From Antitrichia curtipendula (Eukaryota; Streptophyta; Bryopsida; Hypnales; Leucodontaceae), in contig OX579635.1 of assembly GCA_951230915.1 (NCBI GenBank), positions 4,464,001 through 4,528,000 on the forward strand: DNA of 64,000 bases, read 5' to 3'. Both the position numbers and the translations under genes were made by a program. Below the pieces are notes generated by a model that searched no databases, was not told where the DNA came from, and saw only the letters and a list, made by a program, of their open reading frames with translations. The number at the start of each line of letters is the position of its first letter. The first letter of the stretch is position 1. Shown in pieces: positions 50,455 through 61,684 of this stretch.

Positions 50455-51085
50455 TATTATGGAAAGCTTTTATTCATTTTATTTTGGATAAGTGATGTGA
50501 AAGTTATGGACAATCTTGTTTTTTGGGGGCAATTAGAGCATCCTCTTGAAAAAATAAGCTTGTAGGATTCACTTTGAAATGAAATCTTCAAAAAAAAAAA
50601 ATCCACATGGTTTAGTTTTTTTGCTAGAACAATCTGACCACTGGGATTAGTGCATTTTAATTTCATTTTAGAGATATTAATAATTTAGATTTTCCTTCTA
50701 TCTTGTACCTATTTCTACTTCACAATTTCTTGAAGAATGAAAATTAAGTATTTTTGGATTTTTTTTTCCTAGACTCTCAAGTCTCAACTCAATTTTCCAC
50801 TATAAAGATTTAAATCTCAGAATTCTTCAGTGCAAAAAATTTAACTTAAGAAGGTTCCAAGTCAAATAATCTAATCCCACAATATGCTGAAAAAATTGTT
50901 TTTTTTGCTTTAAACGTAGGTATCTTGCAATCTGAATGTTCAAAATTTCTGAATTCTTTTCCACACATTCTCATACTAGTTAGGTAAAAGATCCTATCGT
51001 TAGATGTGCAAAAAAAAATTCAAATTCTTTTACTCTTTGCTATAAAAATTGCATTTTTGAGTGTTTTTTGGCAAAAAAAAGGCCT
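50455..51085. mobile_element. Truncated TTAA element, subfamily B, inverted
   Basis: Matches the right two-thirds of the element at 54265-55195 (for example CTTGTAGGATTCA near 50560 and AGTGTTTTTTGGCAAAAAAA near 51062). It ends with a worn terminus GGCCTTAGTCCTAC. The left end is missing. Confidence 0.6.
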
Positions 51086-53412
51086 TAGTCCTACAGGAAG
51101 ATAGGCTCACTTGTCCCAAATTAAATTCAAAATTAGGTCTCTACAACTTGATGGATACCAACTGAAGCTAGTTCGAACATCCTAAAGTAAAAGAATCTAT
51201 AGTTACCACGGTCAACAAACTAAATAGTAATTTGATCCCTACAAATGGAATCATAATGCAACCTCTAACCAACCAAAGGAGAATAATTCAACTTACAACT
51301 ATATAGAAACTGCTACTAATAAATCTCTTGTTGAAAATTTATGAACTTAAATCACATGACATTGTTGGAATTGAATACAAAGGACGTCAATGGATATCAC
51401 TACACCAACATTGCTCAGAGAATGATCAAAATTAATACTACTAGAGCAATTCCCCAAAGGGCAAAAATTTATCTATTTCAATGCATGTTTTCAACATGCA
51501 CCGCTTTCATATCGACTTTCATTCTTTCATGACTAGCAGGGTTTAGTAAAAGCTACAATAACTACGCAATCTTTTGAAAATAAATGGAAAATTTCATTAA
51601 ACAGGTGCCATTCCGCAACTTTGGCAGTTTTTATTGTTCAGACAAGGCGCTCTAAAATGCCCAATTGTCCTAGATTTTTGAAATCTAAACTTTTTTTAGA
51701 TCTCTAGAATCTACATTTTTCATAGATGTCATTTTTACGATTTAGACCATGCAGTTTGAAATCTATATTAGTCATAGGTTTGTGAAATCTATAATTGTCC
51801 TAGATGTCACTTTTACAGTTCAAACTAGACAGTTTGAAAATGGCACATAGAATACCACCATTTCAACAAAAAAATTCCATATATGAGCTATTCATGCACT
51901 AATCTAGCCATTTTTAGCAAACCCTGACTTTGTTTTGGAACGGGAAGAGTTCATTTTGTGTGTGTAAATATACCTATTATTGATATAAAAAAAAGAAAAA
52001 GTAATTATAACTTGGACTATTTCTCCTATTTATAAAAATTATAGCTTTCACATACATGGAATGGTTATTTTTACAATTGAAGATGTTGCTAAGCTATCAT
52101 TATAATTGTATCTCCTACACTCCTATTTATTGCAAAGGTGAGGCTAGTTCAAAACTAGTCACCTTCGGAGAAAAATTCAACAAATTTGAATTCTTATTCA
52201 AACTCAAGATTCTTATTTGTCTACAAGTGATAGAAATATCCAAGAACAATCAAACAAAAAATTGTAGCAAGTTATTATATCTATCAAGAAAAGGAAAAAG
52301 TTGAGATTTAGGGTATTTACTAGGCAAGGTGAAAAATGGGAATTATAGTGTGTCATTTGCAAGAAGGTAACCACACCTATTTATAGCTTATTCTAAAATT
52401 GACCCCTACAAATTCTTGCTTGTAGTGTATATTCTCTCTTCATGAGAATAAAAAATTCTTGCTTGTAGTGTATATTCTCTCTTCATGAGAATAAAAAGGC
52501 AATTTTGGATACACCTATTTCAATCCTTGAAAATTCATAATTTATTCATAAAAAGTCCAAAAAATGCTTTATAAGAAAATCTTAAATCTTCTATTGACTA
52601 TCAACAAGATTCAACAAAAACTTTTATAACTTCATCATAGGAATTATGCTTGAAATCTTAATTAGAAGATATTAGGTATTATTACCTTAACTTTGAAAGG
52701 AAGATTTTGGATCATAGAAAGGCTACCAAATATTGAATTTCAAAATCTTTAGGACATGGGCATCATAAAACTTGCTCCAATGACCAATCAATTCATGAAG
52801 AGATCAAGTCCCTTAAGGATGAATATGTCTTTTAAGTACTAAAGACCAAATGTTCAGATTCTGAAGAATTAATGAATGCAAACATGCCCCAAGTATACAA
52901 AATCTTCATTTGGCTATCCATTGAATTATTTATAGATTTTTGTATTGATTCTCTTACATTTTTCCATAATAGATTTTTTGAATAATTTTTTACAAATGTT
53001 ATATAGTTTACAAGGTACAAAAATAATTTTTTGAACTTAAAAAATGTCTAGTCCAAAATGACTCAAATAAGTAAGCAAATAAAAATCTTGAAAATAACCA
53101 TGGTTAAAACTAAATATTTGAACTTAAAGAATCTTTTGTAAAAAATATTACAAATATTCTATCTATAATCAATTTTAAGAGAATTTTTTTATTTTAGGTT
53201 TCAAATTTTATTGAAAAATATTTGTTGGTGTAACAATATATCTAATCATGTGGATATGATCTCTAGATTATATTTTATAATTCTTCAAAGAAAGTCATAA
53301 TTAATTATTTGAATCATGCTTTACAAGATATCTTCACAATTTTGGAAATTTGATGTTAAATGTTAGGGGTGAAATGCTAGGATGCGGAATAGTACTAGGG
53401 GCTCTTCAAGAG
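51086..53412. other. Gene-free spacer with a short tandem duplication
   Basis: No gene recognised. It contains sequence around 51590-51860 related to 44760-44870 (CATTCCGCAACTTTGGCA) and the duplication at 52408-52497. Confidence 0.4.
52408..52497. repeat. Tandem duplication of about 43 bp
   Basis: AAATTCTTGCTTGTAGTGTA through TTCATGAGAATAAAA occurs twice head to tail without differences, pointing to a recent duplication. Confidence 0.85.
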
Positions 53413-53560
53413 ATAAGGTGAACTAATCCATTTATTTACCACCACCCTTCTCAATTTCAACCTCATGTACCTATGGTGTATATTTTCTTCTAAAGTGTAT
53501 TTTATGGGTACATGAAGGCGGAATTGAGAAGGGTGGCGGTAATAGGTTGGATCACCTTAG
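53413..53560. mobile_element. MITE, 148 bp with 55-bp arms
   Basis: TAAGGTGAACTAATCCATTT on the left and its inverted partner AGGTTGGATCACCTTAG on the right. The arms also share CCACCCTTCTCAATT and CATGTACC. The TAAGGT start recalls the K, L and intron-2 elements. Confidence 0.75.
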
Positions 53561-53825
53561 ATATAAATACAAGATAAAGGTGTCTATTGATTGTTATATT
53601 TTCTTCACTAAGATATACCATACTTGAATAGCAACTTCAACACGTGGGTGCCAAATATTTAATTAAAGCATAAATAAATTTTGGCACTTTTGAAATATAT
53701 TTTAACATTACTCAATATTATATTAAGAGAAATTGAAATGTGCAACTTGTATTTGACATGGCTTCAAAAGCCACAAATGTTGTATGTGGAGAGATGAGAA
53801 GACAAGCACTCTGCATAAGTAGTAA

Positions 53826-55315
53826 GGTAGGAGATAAAACAACCCATGTGGAATATGTAAATTAGGATTAGTACAAGCTCAACCGCTCATAGTCAAGTCA
53901 AAAGCAAGAATTGTATTCAAAGTACAATTTTAGACCTCATTTAGCTAGTGTAGAATAACTTTTTTCAAATAACTTTGAACTAAGTCAATGTGGAAGTTCA
54001 AGCTAACTTTCATCTTTCAAACCCATTTGAGATCTGGAGCCTCCAATCAAAAGTTATAGACAAAGTTTAGAGAAGGGTTGGAAGGGACATTTTCTTTGAC
54101 ATTTTCAAATTTTCTCTCTGAATTTTGTCTATAATTTTTTTGAGCCTCAAAATCACAAACAAGTTTTTGAAGATGAAAGTTGGATTGATCTCCCAACATT
54201 TCTTGGTTCAAAGTTTTTGTGAAAAGTTATTCTACTATGCCAAAATGAAGCCTAAAATTTTACTTTAACCCCTAAAGGACCATTGTCCCCTCGGGGGACA
54301 AATGGGTTTTGGGGCAGGTACCTACGAGCTGAAATTTTCTCCTGATTTTTTGAAACTTTTTTCGGAGGTAGAAAATCTGATTAGCTTTATGGGAATATAA
54401 CTTTTTTCACAATCGGTGCCCGGGAAAAAAAGTTATGCCCAAATAAGCTCAAAACAGGGGTCGAGGGGCAGCAAAAAAAATTTGCAATTTTTTTTTTTTT
54501 TTTTTCTAATTTTTTTTTTCTTATATATTATATTCTTGTCTATCTGAAAAGCTTTGATTCATTTCATTTTGATTTTTTATGAGAATGTTATGGACAAGCT
54601 TGTTTTTCGGGCACTTAGAGCATCTTCCTGAAAAAATAACTTGTAGGATTCATTTCTGAATGTAATTTTTATAATTTTTCAAAAAAAAAAGTTCCACAAG
54701 GTTTAGTTTTTTTGCGAGAACAATCTCACCATTGGAATTAGTGATTTTTAATTCCATATAAAAGATATTAATATTTTAGATTTTCTTTCTATCTTGTACC
54801 TACTTCTACTTAACAATTTTTTTAATAATGAAAATTAAGTTTTTTTGGATTTTCTTTTTTTCCCTAGACTCTCAACTCAATTCTCCACTATAAAGATTAA
54901 ACACTCAAAACTCTGTAGTGCAAAATATTTAAGTTAAAAATGTTCAAAGTCATAAAATCTAGTCCCGCAATGTGCTGAAAACTTGTTTTTTTCACTTTAA
55001 ACGCAGTTATCTTGCAATCTGTGCGGTCAAAAATTCTGAAATTTTTTCCATACATTTTCATACTAGTTAGGTATAAGATCCTACGGTTAGATGTGAAAAA
55101 AAAAAAAACTTTCAATTTTTTTTACTCTTTGCTACAGAAATGGCAGTTTTGAGTGTTTTTTGGCAGAAAAATGGCCTTGGTCCTTTAGGGGTTAAACACA
55201 ATTCTTGTGTTTTGACAATAAACTATTATGCTCTCATCTTCAAATTTATCCCATATCCATTGGGGATTCATGACGATCAGTGGATTTCTTCATAAAAACA
55301 ACCCCTCCCCCCTTT
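53826..55315. mobile_element. Foldback element FB3, split by a TTAA element
   Basis: Left part 53826-54264, right part 55196-55315. Joined, they read like FB2. Its left end GTAGGAGATAAAACAACCCA matches the inverted right end of FB2, and its right part (CACAATTCTTGTGTTTTGAC) matches FB2 at 45904. The 931-bp TTAA element lies in between. Confidence 0.75.
54265..55195. mobile_element. TTAA element, full-length subfamily B, inverted (931 bp), inside FB3
   Basis: Starts TTAACCCCTAAAGGACCATT and ends TGGTCCTTTAGGGGTTAA. The ends are a long perfect match and look young. The unfilled relative FB2 has CTACATTAAACACAAATTCT; here CTACTTTAA precedes and TTAAACACAATTCT follows the element. So one TTAA became two on insertion. 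The interior contains a GTCCCCTCGGGGGAC palindrome next to the left end. Non-coding. Confidence 0.88.
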
Positions 55316-55619
55316 ATTCTCACTAAATGTCAATGAATTCTTTCCCTAATTTTGCCATCTAAATTTCTTTTGACAATAGGTAGTCAAATGATATATTGGT
55401 TTTTGACTCAATGGAATGTTAATGGTTTTTGTGGATTTTTGGCACACCATTGCTACAGTTAATTGTAGATTTGGTAGTTTGATCCTAAAATTAGCATAAA
55501 ATTTTGGCACTTTTAGTATATAATTTTTAAAATTTAAAGCCGAAGTTACTATCCAAATACTTTACTCTTTTCAAAAGTAGCAAACTGATACCTTATTTAT
55601 GAGGTATGTTGGTGGTGAA

Positions 55620-56400
55620 AGGACGTTGCATCAATGGCCCTTGATCCACTTGACACTGGTTCATTGTCATCACGAACAGACACTTCATTCACCTGAGTTT
55701 TTATCTACCTGAAAGGACGTTCCCCGACCAACTTTCTAACTTATCCAATGTAAAACCTGACATGAGAACTTCCTCAGAACGGGGAGAAATGGGAGAAGGG
55801 ATTGGCCAAGTGGGGGCACCAGGTTGGGGGAGCCCCTGAACGAAGCATGGATAAACATGGAGATTGCAACGAGACCGGATGAAAATGGGGACTGTAACGA
55901 AGAAAGGATGAATGAAGAGAGAGCCCAAAAGAGGGATGAACGTGGAAATTGGAACAAGCAACGAATTAAGGATGAATGCGGGAAGAGCAAAGAAGTGTCA
56001 GGATGAACGGAGGGAGCACAAAGATTTGGGAACAGAAAAAGCAAACCCGAGGGATGAATGTGGAGAGAGTCCATCCGAGGGATGAATGTGGAGAGAGTCC
56101 ATCCGAGGGATGAATGTGGAGAGAGTCCATCTGAGGGATGAATGTGGAGACAGCACCACCCGAGGGATGAATGAGAAAGCCAGGCTCACTGATTTGGAGG
56201 CACAACTGAACCTGACAGGGATTCAGAAAATCACGAAGAAGTGGCCCAGGAGGCACGGGAAAGGGCGAGGAGACTACGGCCCAGTACCAGGGGTGGACGG
56301 ACGAAGCTAACGTCCATCGTCGTTACACCGTCAGCCGACGAACGGAAGATGACGAAGACCAAGTGGTCTTCATCGAAGACCTTCATCTCCAACCTTTTTT
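55620..56400. repeat. GC-richer block with a 28-bp minisatellite
   Basis: Between about 56049 and 56175 the unit GAGGGATGAATGTGGAGAGA + GTCCATCC is repeated four to five times; the last units diverge. Related looser GGATGAATG motifs occur from 55905. Frames on both strands stay open because the unit lacks stops. I do not recognise any protein. Higher GC suggests an origin outside the surrounding repeats, possibly a captured genic piece. Confidence 0.6.
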
Positions 56401-56470
56401 TAAATTTTATTTTTTTGATATAAATGAAATGGAATATCATTGCAAAAAGGCAGAATACAAGCCCACCAAC

Positions 56471-57358
56471 TAAGGTAAGAGGTCCATAAAGCAACCATTT
56501 AAGACTTTAAACTCGAATTTGGGGAGGTGAAACTTCTTCAAATAGAAATAGCTTACCCCTGAAATCCCAAGGTGTTTTGTTTTTTTGTCAAAAACCACTC
56601 AAAACTGCTGATTTTACTGCGTTCACCTAAGACAATTTAAAAAAAATAAATTTTGGAGCCTAACCATGGGATCTTGTACTTAACTTGTCTGAAATCATGT
56701 AGTAAAAATTTCATCAAATTTGACTGTACGGATTGGAAGATATTAGTATTCAAAGTTGGACAAAAAAAAATTTCCAAGAAGATGCTTAAATTGCCCAAAA
56801 ATCAAGATTGTCCATAACTTTCTCATCCCTAGTCCGAATAGAATGAATCAAAACTTCACATGTAGACAAAAATATAATATTTTAGGAATTTTAAAAAATA
56901 TATATTTTGACTTTTTGTGATATTTTTGTGTTGCCTAGAGACCTCTGTTTTGGGTTTATTGTGCCATAACTTTTGCTCCCAAGCACCAATTGAAACAAAA
57001 ATTATATATCCACAAAGCTCTCGGCAAACTACACAACCTCAAAAAAGTTCAAAACAATTAACTACAAATTGAGACAATAGGAACCTACTCGGATCCAAGT
57101 TGGCCCTCAAGGAAACAAAAATTAGTTTAGGAGTTAAAGAAAAGTGAAACTGGCATCTAACCCAAGTCATTTCATATTTTTTGAGTTTTGTAAAATTAGT
57201 TATGAAATTTTGAAGTTGAAATGGCATAGGGCTCTAAAATTGTCTACCTCCTCAAATGTACATTGTTTGTACAACAAAAAAGCAACATATACAAATAGCT
57301 TACATTTGAGGAGGTGGATGATTTTAGAGCTTGAACGCTTTTAGAACCTACTACCTTA
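56471..57358. mobile_element. K-type MITE, copy 1, split by B2
   Basis: Left part 56471-56552 (TAAGGTAAGAGG...) and right part 57138-57358 (...CTACTACCTTA) together make about 303 bp. That equals the unsplit copy at 60408-60713 (306 bp). Both share the text CATCTAACCCAA and a CCTCAAATGTACATTGTTTG hairpin-like stretch. Confidence 0.75.
56553..57137. mobile_element. TTAA element B2 (short B form, 585 bp) inside K copy 1
   Basis: Starts TTACCCCTGAAATCCCAAGG (one base lost from TTAA) and ends TTAGTTTAGGAGTTAA. Almost the same length as B1 (587 bp), so the short form seems to be a genuine lineage and not a chance deletion. Confidence 0.75.
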
Positions 57359-57676
57359 CAAGTGGACTGGCGGGAGAGAACAAAAACATAATGCTAAGTT
57401 TGATTTTTAAGGCACGTTTGTCACCATTCCATTAGATAGTCCAAAATAGCGTTACACTGGAAGCACCCATAACCAATTAAATAAGCAATTTTGGACATGA
57501 TCTAGAGTAGTGCAAGGCAAAACAAATATTTCTAGAGGTGTATTGATAGAAATGATCGGAATTGCAAAAAAATTGGTAATTTTATCACTTAAACTAAAAT
57601 GACTAGAAAATTTTTGAAAGCCAAAAGTTGATCTTGGACAAATGTCCAATGTCTAAACTATTCAAAAACTACTCAT

Positions 57677-58594
57677 TTAACCCCTGAAGCCCCAAGGCCT
57701 TTTTTCTATCAAAAAACATTCAAAATTGCCATTTCTATAGCAAAGAGAAAATTAAATCTTAAAATGTTTTTCTTACATATCTAATTGTAGGGTGTTGTAT
57801 TAGACTAGTATAAAAATGTACGGAAGAAATTTCACAAACTTTGACCATGTAGATTGCAAGATAATTGCATTTAAAGTGAAGGAAACAAATTTTCTTACAA
57901 CTTACTCAACTACATTTTTTGGCTTTGAACCTTCATAACTAATAAGTTTTGCTCTACTAACTGTGAATTTCTAATTTTATATGATAAAGAATTGAGTTGA
58001 GAGTCTGAAAAAAAAATTTAAGAAAACATACACTTAGTTTTAACTCATTCAAAAATTGTTGAGTAGAAGTAAGTTTGAGATTGAAGGGAAAACTAAACAA
58101 TTGATAACTCTAAGATGGAATTGAAATACACTAATCTCAATGGGGAGTTGTTCTAGCAAGAGATCTTAACCCTATGAAACTTTCTTTTTTTTAATTGTGA
58201 AAATTGAGGTCAAAAATGAATCCTACAAATTAATTTCATAAAAGATGCTTTGATTGACCAAAAAACAAAATTGTTCATAGATTTCACATAAAAAATCCAA
58301 ATGGAATAAATCAAATGTTTCCATATACATAAAAAATATAATATATACAAAAAAAATAAAAAATAATTTTTACTTTAAAGATTTTTTGAAGGTTTATTTT
58401 TGCCCACCAAACTTAAAAAATGGCTTCTTGTGCCATAGCTTTTGCTCCCAAGCACCAATTGAAATAAAATTAAATATCCACAAAGCTCTCGGCAAGCTAC
58501 ACAACCTTCAAAAAGTTCACTACAATTGAGACAATAGGAACCTACTTGGATCCAAATTGTCCCTCAAGGGAACAAACAATACTCTAGGAATTAA
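57677..58594. mobile_element. TTAA element B3 (full-length B, 918 bp)
   Basis: Starts TTAACCCCTGAAGCCCCAAG and ends near ACTCTAGGAATTAA. It carries the long B interior (GATGGAATTGAAATACACTA near 58112). It is followed by a right half of a K element, just as B2 is. Confidence 0.7.
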
Positions 58595-59059
58595 AAAAGA
58601 AGTGGAATTGGCATCTAACCCAAATCATTTCATATTTTTTGAGCTTTGTGAAATTAATTATGAAATTTTGAAATTGAAAGGGCATAGGGCTCTAAAACCA
58701 CCCACCTCCTCAAATGTACATTGTTTGTACAACAAAAAAGCAACATATACAAATAGCTTACATTTGAGGAGGTGGATGATTTTAGAGCTTGAGTGCTTTT
58801 AGAACTTGCTACCTTACAAGTGGACTAGCGGGAGAGAACAAAAACATAATGCTAAGTCCAATTTTCAAGGCAGGTTTGTTACCATTCCATTGGATAGTCC
58901 AAAACAACATTGCGGTGGAGACACCCATAACCAATCAAATAAGCAATTTTGGACATGATCTAAAGTAGTGCAAGGCAAAGAGAAAATAACCAATTTTTTT
59001 GTAATCCCTATCATTTCTATACACATGTCCAATGTCTAAACTATTCCAAAACTGCTCAT
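58595..59059. repeat. Second copy of K right half plus spacer
   Basis: 58595-58816 repeats 57138-57358 and 58817-59059 repeats most of 57359-57676 (GTGGACTAGCGGGAGAGAAC; GACATGATCTAAAGTAGTGC). It therefore forms a direct repeat of the segment after B2. Confidence 0.75.
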
Positions 59060-59630
59060 TTAACTTCTACAATTCCAAGGCTTTTTTTCCATCAAAAAAC
59101 ATTCAAAATTGACATTTCTATAGCAAAGAGAAAACTAAATCTTAAAATATTTTTTTTACATGTCTAATTATAGGATCTTATATTAGACTAGTATAAGAAT
59201 GTGCAGAAGAAATTTCACAAACTTTGACCATGTAGATTGCAAGATATTTGCATTTAAAGTGAAGGAAACAAATTTTACTACAACTTGGTCAACTACACTT
59301 TTTGGCTTTGAACCTTCATAACTTATAAGTTTTACTCTACTAATTGTGAATTTCTAATTTTATATGATAAAGAATTGAGTTGAGAGTCTAGAATTATTTT
59401 TAAGAAAACATACACTTAAGTTTTATTTTAGCCCACCAAACTAAAAAAATGGTTTTTTGTGCCATAACTCTTGCTCTCATGCTCCGATTGAAATAAAAAT
59501 AATATTTTCGGAAAGCTAATGTGTTTCTCTGTCTTCACCAAAAAGAAAATCAGGACAAATATTGAGACCATGGGGGCCTGTTTGAAATCCATTTTGTCCT
59601 CCGAGGGGACAATGTGACTTTAGGGGTTAA
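59060..59630. mobile_element. TTAA element B4 (short B form, 571 bp)
   Basis: Starts TTAACTTCTACAATTCCAAG and ends GTGACTTTAGGGGTTAA. The left TIR is worn, the right one intact. CCTCCGAGGGGACAATG next to the right end is the B signature. Confidence 0.7.
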
Positions 59631-59827
59631 GAGACTACTTCTTGTTCACTTTGGTACTCCAAACCAGAGACATGTGTAGTGACAACAATGGAAGAATTGA
59701 TGGTCAGAAACCAAGAATTCATGCTTGGAAATTAGTCCTAGCCTCTCCCAAATTTCAAACCCCCTATTGATTGCTGATCGGACGGTGGTTGGTAACGGGT
59801 GCCTTCACCTTATACCTTGTAACACAA

Positions 59828-60328
59828 CCCCTCTTTCTACACCCTTAGATTTGTGAAAAGTACATATATAAACATTTGTGACAAACTATTAGATTTGTCC
59901 CATAAATGAATGCTCTCGAGCCTCCTAGAGTCCATTAGAGAAAATCTGGACTCTCCAGAAGGGCTTTGACTTTCTGGAACTGGGCAAATCCAGGGGAATA
60001 AAAAAGTTTTGTTTTTTCCTTTTTCTTCCTTTTTTTTAATTAAAAAAAATTGAATTTTCTTTAAAAAAATCCCCAGTCTTGCATGGCATACAAGGTAAAA
60101 CTATGAAATAAATAAATAAATATTTTATTTAATTTTTTAAATTTTTTTTAAATTTTTTTTTTCTGTAATTGCACAATTCCAGAAAGTCAAACAGCCTTTT
60201 GGAGAGTCCAGATTTTCTCTAATGAACTCTAGGAGGCTCGAGAGCATTCATTTATGGGACAAGTCTAATAGTTTGTCACAAATGTTTATATATGTACTTT
60301 TCACAAATCTAAGGGTGTAGAAAGAGGG
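59828..60328. mobile_element. Long-TIR element (501 bp, about 150-bp arms)
   Basis: The arm from CCCTCTTTCTACACCCTTAG to GACTTTCTGGAA (59828 to about 59978) is the inverse of about 60178-60328 with few mismatches. The arms contain CTCGAGCCTCCTAGAGT and CTGGACTCTCCAGAAGG. The centre is poly-A and poly-T rich. No coding capacity. Confidence 0.8.
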
Positions 60329-60407
60329 CCTGGCTCTCACCATTATCTACTCCATTTCCTCTCTTCTACTGCTCTCCCAGCCTCCAGCTCCTAGGAAGCT
60401 TGCCTGT

Positions 60408-60713
60408 TAAGGTAGGAGTCTCACAAACCAACCATCTAAGAGCTATTTGCCATTTCCGGGAAGCTAAACTGCTTGAAATTTTTTATAGTAAATTTTAGTA
60501 GGAAGAAAAATGAAATTCGCATCTAACCCAACTCGTTTTATATTTTTTGGACCTTTGTGGAATTAGTTATGAATTTTTGAAGTTGAAATCCAGTGGTCAC
60601 TAAAAGCGACCACCCCTTGAAATGCACACTGTTGGTACATGGAAGAAAACAAAATGTACCTCTGCACCATGATCGGTTTTACAGCCCGGTCGGTTTATGA
60701 GCCTCCTACCTTA
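60408..60713. mobile_element. K-type MITE, complete copy (306 bp)
   Basis: Left end TAAGGTAGGAGTCTCACAAA + CCAACC; right end GGTCGGTTTATGAGCCTCCT + ACCTTA. It is the unsplit relative of the copy at 56471-57358. Confidence 0.78.
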
Positions 60714-60837
60714 CTTTTGCCGATTCGCACGGCCGTCCCTGCGGCTTGCAGCTCCCAGTCGAGACCGTCATGTGTCACAGGGCTCTTTTCATAGCAGCCC
60801 TTCCCTTGCCTTCCTCTCTGGTTTGGGAAATCAATCA

Positions 60838-61135
60838 AATGAATGCGGCCAACTCAACATCATCAGAGTAAGCGAATTGGTTGTATCATGTGCAATGGAT
60901 TTAAGTACACTGACAGCGTCTGTTTGGGAGGCTAGAAAAGCATTCAATTTGAGTTTTTCTGTCAATCATAGAGCATACAACAGGTCATCAAAGCCTATCC
61001 TCTTTTACCAGATCAATTTAGAAAGGGCCTGCGAACTCTCGAATTGAAGTGTCTGGCTGATGCTTCTATTTCATTTTTCTTCAAATTGCTGGTAAGCTGT
61101 GCTCGTGTCCTCAGTGTCTGTGAGGTTGGAAAACT
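60838..61135 (+). pseudogene. Stray copy of the 3' end of the PMT methyltransferase gene
   Basis: ATGAATGCGGCCAACTCAAC through the TAA at about 60869-60871 matches the last codons of the gene at 25250 ([10 protein letters not shown] then stop). Similarity continues through its 3' UTR: AGAGCATAC near 60967, GATCAATTTAGAAAGGGCCT near 61010, GAAGTGTCTGG near 61041, and up to GTGCTCGTGTCCTCAG at about 61100. No upstream exon or catalytic region is present, so it encodes nothing. Because the match covers the 3' UTR and the copy is on the other strand, it is a duplicated fragment, not the start of another gene. Confidence 0.78.
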
Positions 61136-61242
61136 GATGATACGATTTATACGGACACATTCATTGAGCTCAGAGTGGAAGTTTAGATTCCATAGTCTAA
61201 CTCTTACTAGAGTGGCTGTGTCGGTCTTGAAATCAAAAGCAT

Positions 61243-61684
61243 GTATGGTAGAACCACCCATTATCAACCGGCCATCAATAACCAATCTGTAGGGTGCAGC
61301 TATTTCCAACCAAGGCTACGGTAGAACCACCCATTGTCGACCACTTAAGCAATTCCTCATATGTTCTGGAGCAATAGAAGCTAGGCAATATGAATTAGCA
61401 GTCCTGTAGAAAGATAGAAATGATGGGCATTGTCAAGTTTTCATGATTTTTTTCCATAACTGAATTTACTACGAATTTTGGAAGCCCAAAGTTGGCCTCA
61501 ACCTATGCCTAGGATATAGAGTCTTCCAATTTCGACCATTCCATAACTACTTTCCCACTCACTGCTTCCTGTTTTCTTGCTCACTAAATTAAGACATGTG
61601 TCATGATTTTATAGGGCCAACCCTGCAAAAGAAAAAAAATCACATTTCAAACTATGGTTGAAATCTGTACTAGCCTTGGTTGGA
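61243..61684. repeat. Dispersed repeat R, copy 2
   Basis: See copy 1 at 31658. A 70-bp flank in the same orientation and a body of about 370 bp in opposite orientation match it. TAGAACCACCCATT occurs twice (61250 and 61323). Confidence 0.65.

Noticed and set aside
55700..56310. Several long frames on both strands
   Set aside because: Open because the 28-bp unit contains no stops; simultaneous openness on both strands argues against coding.
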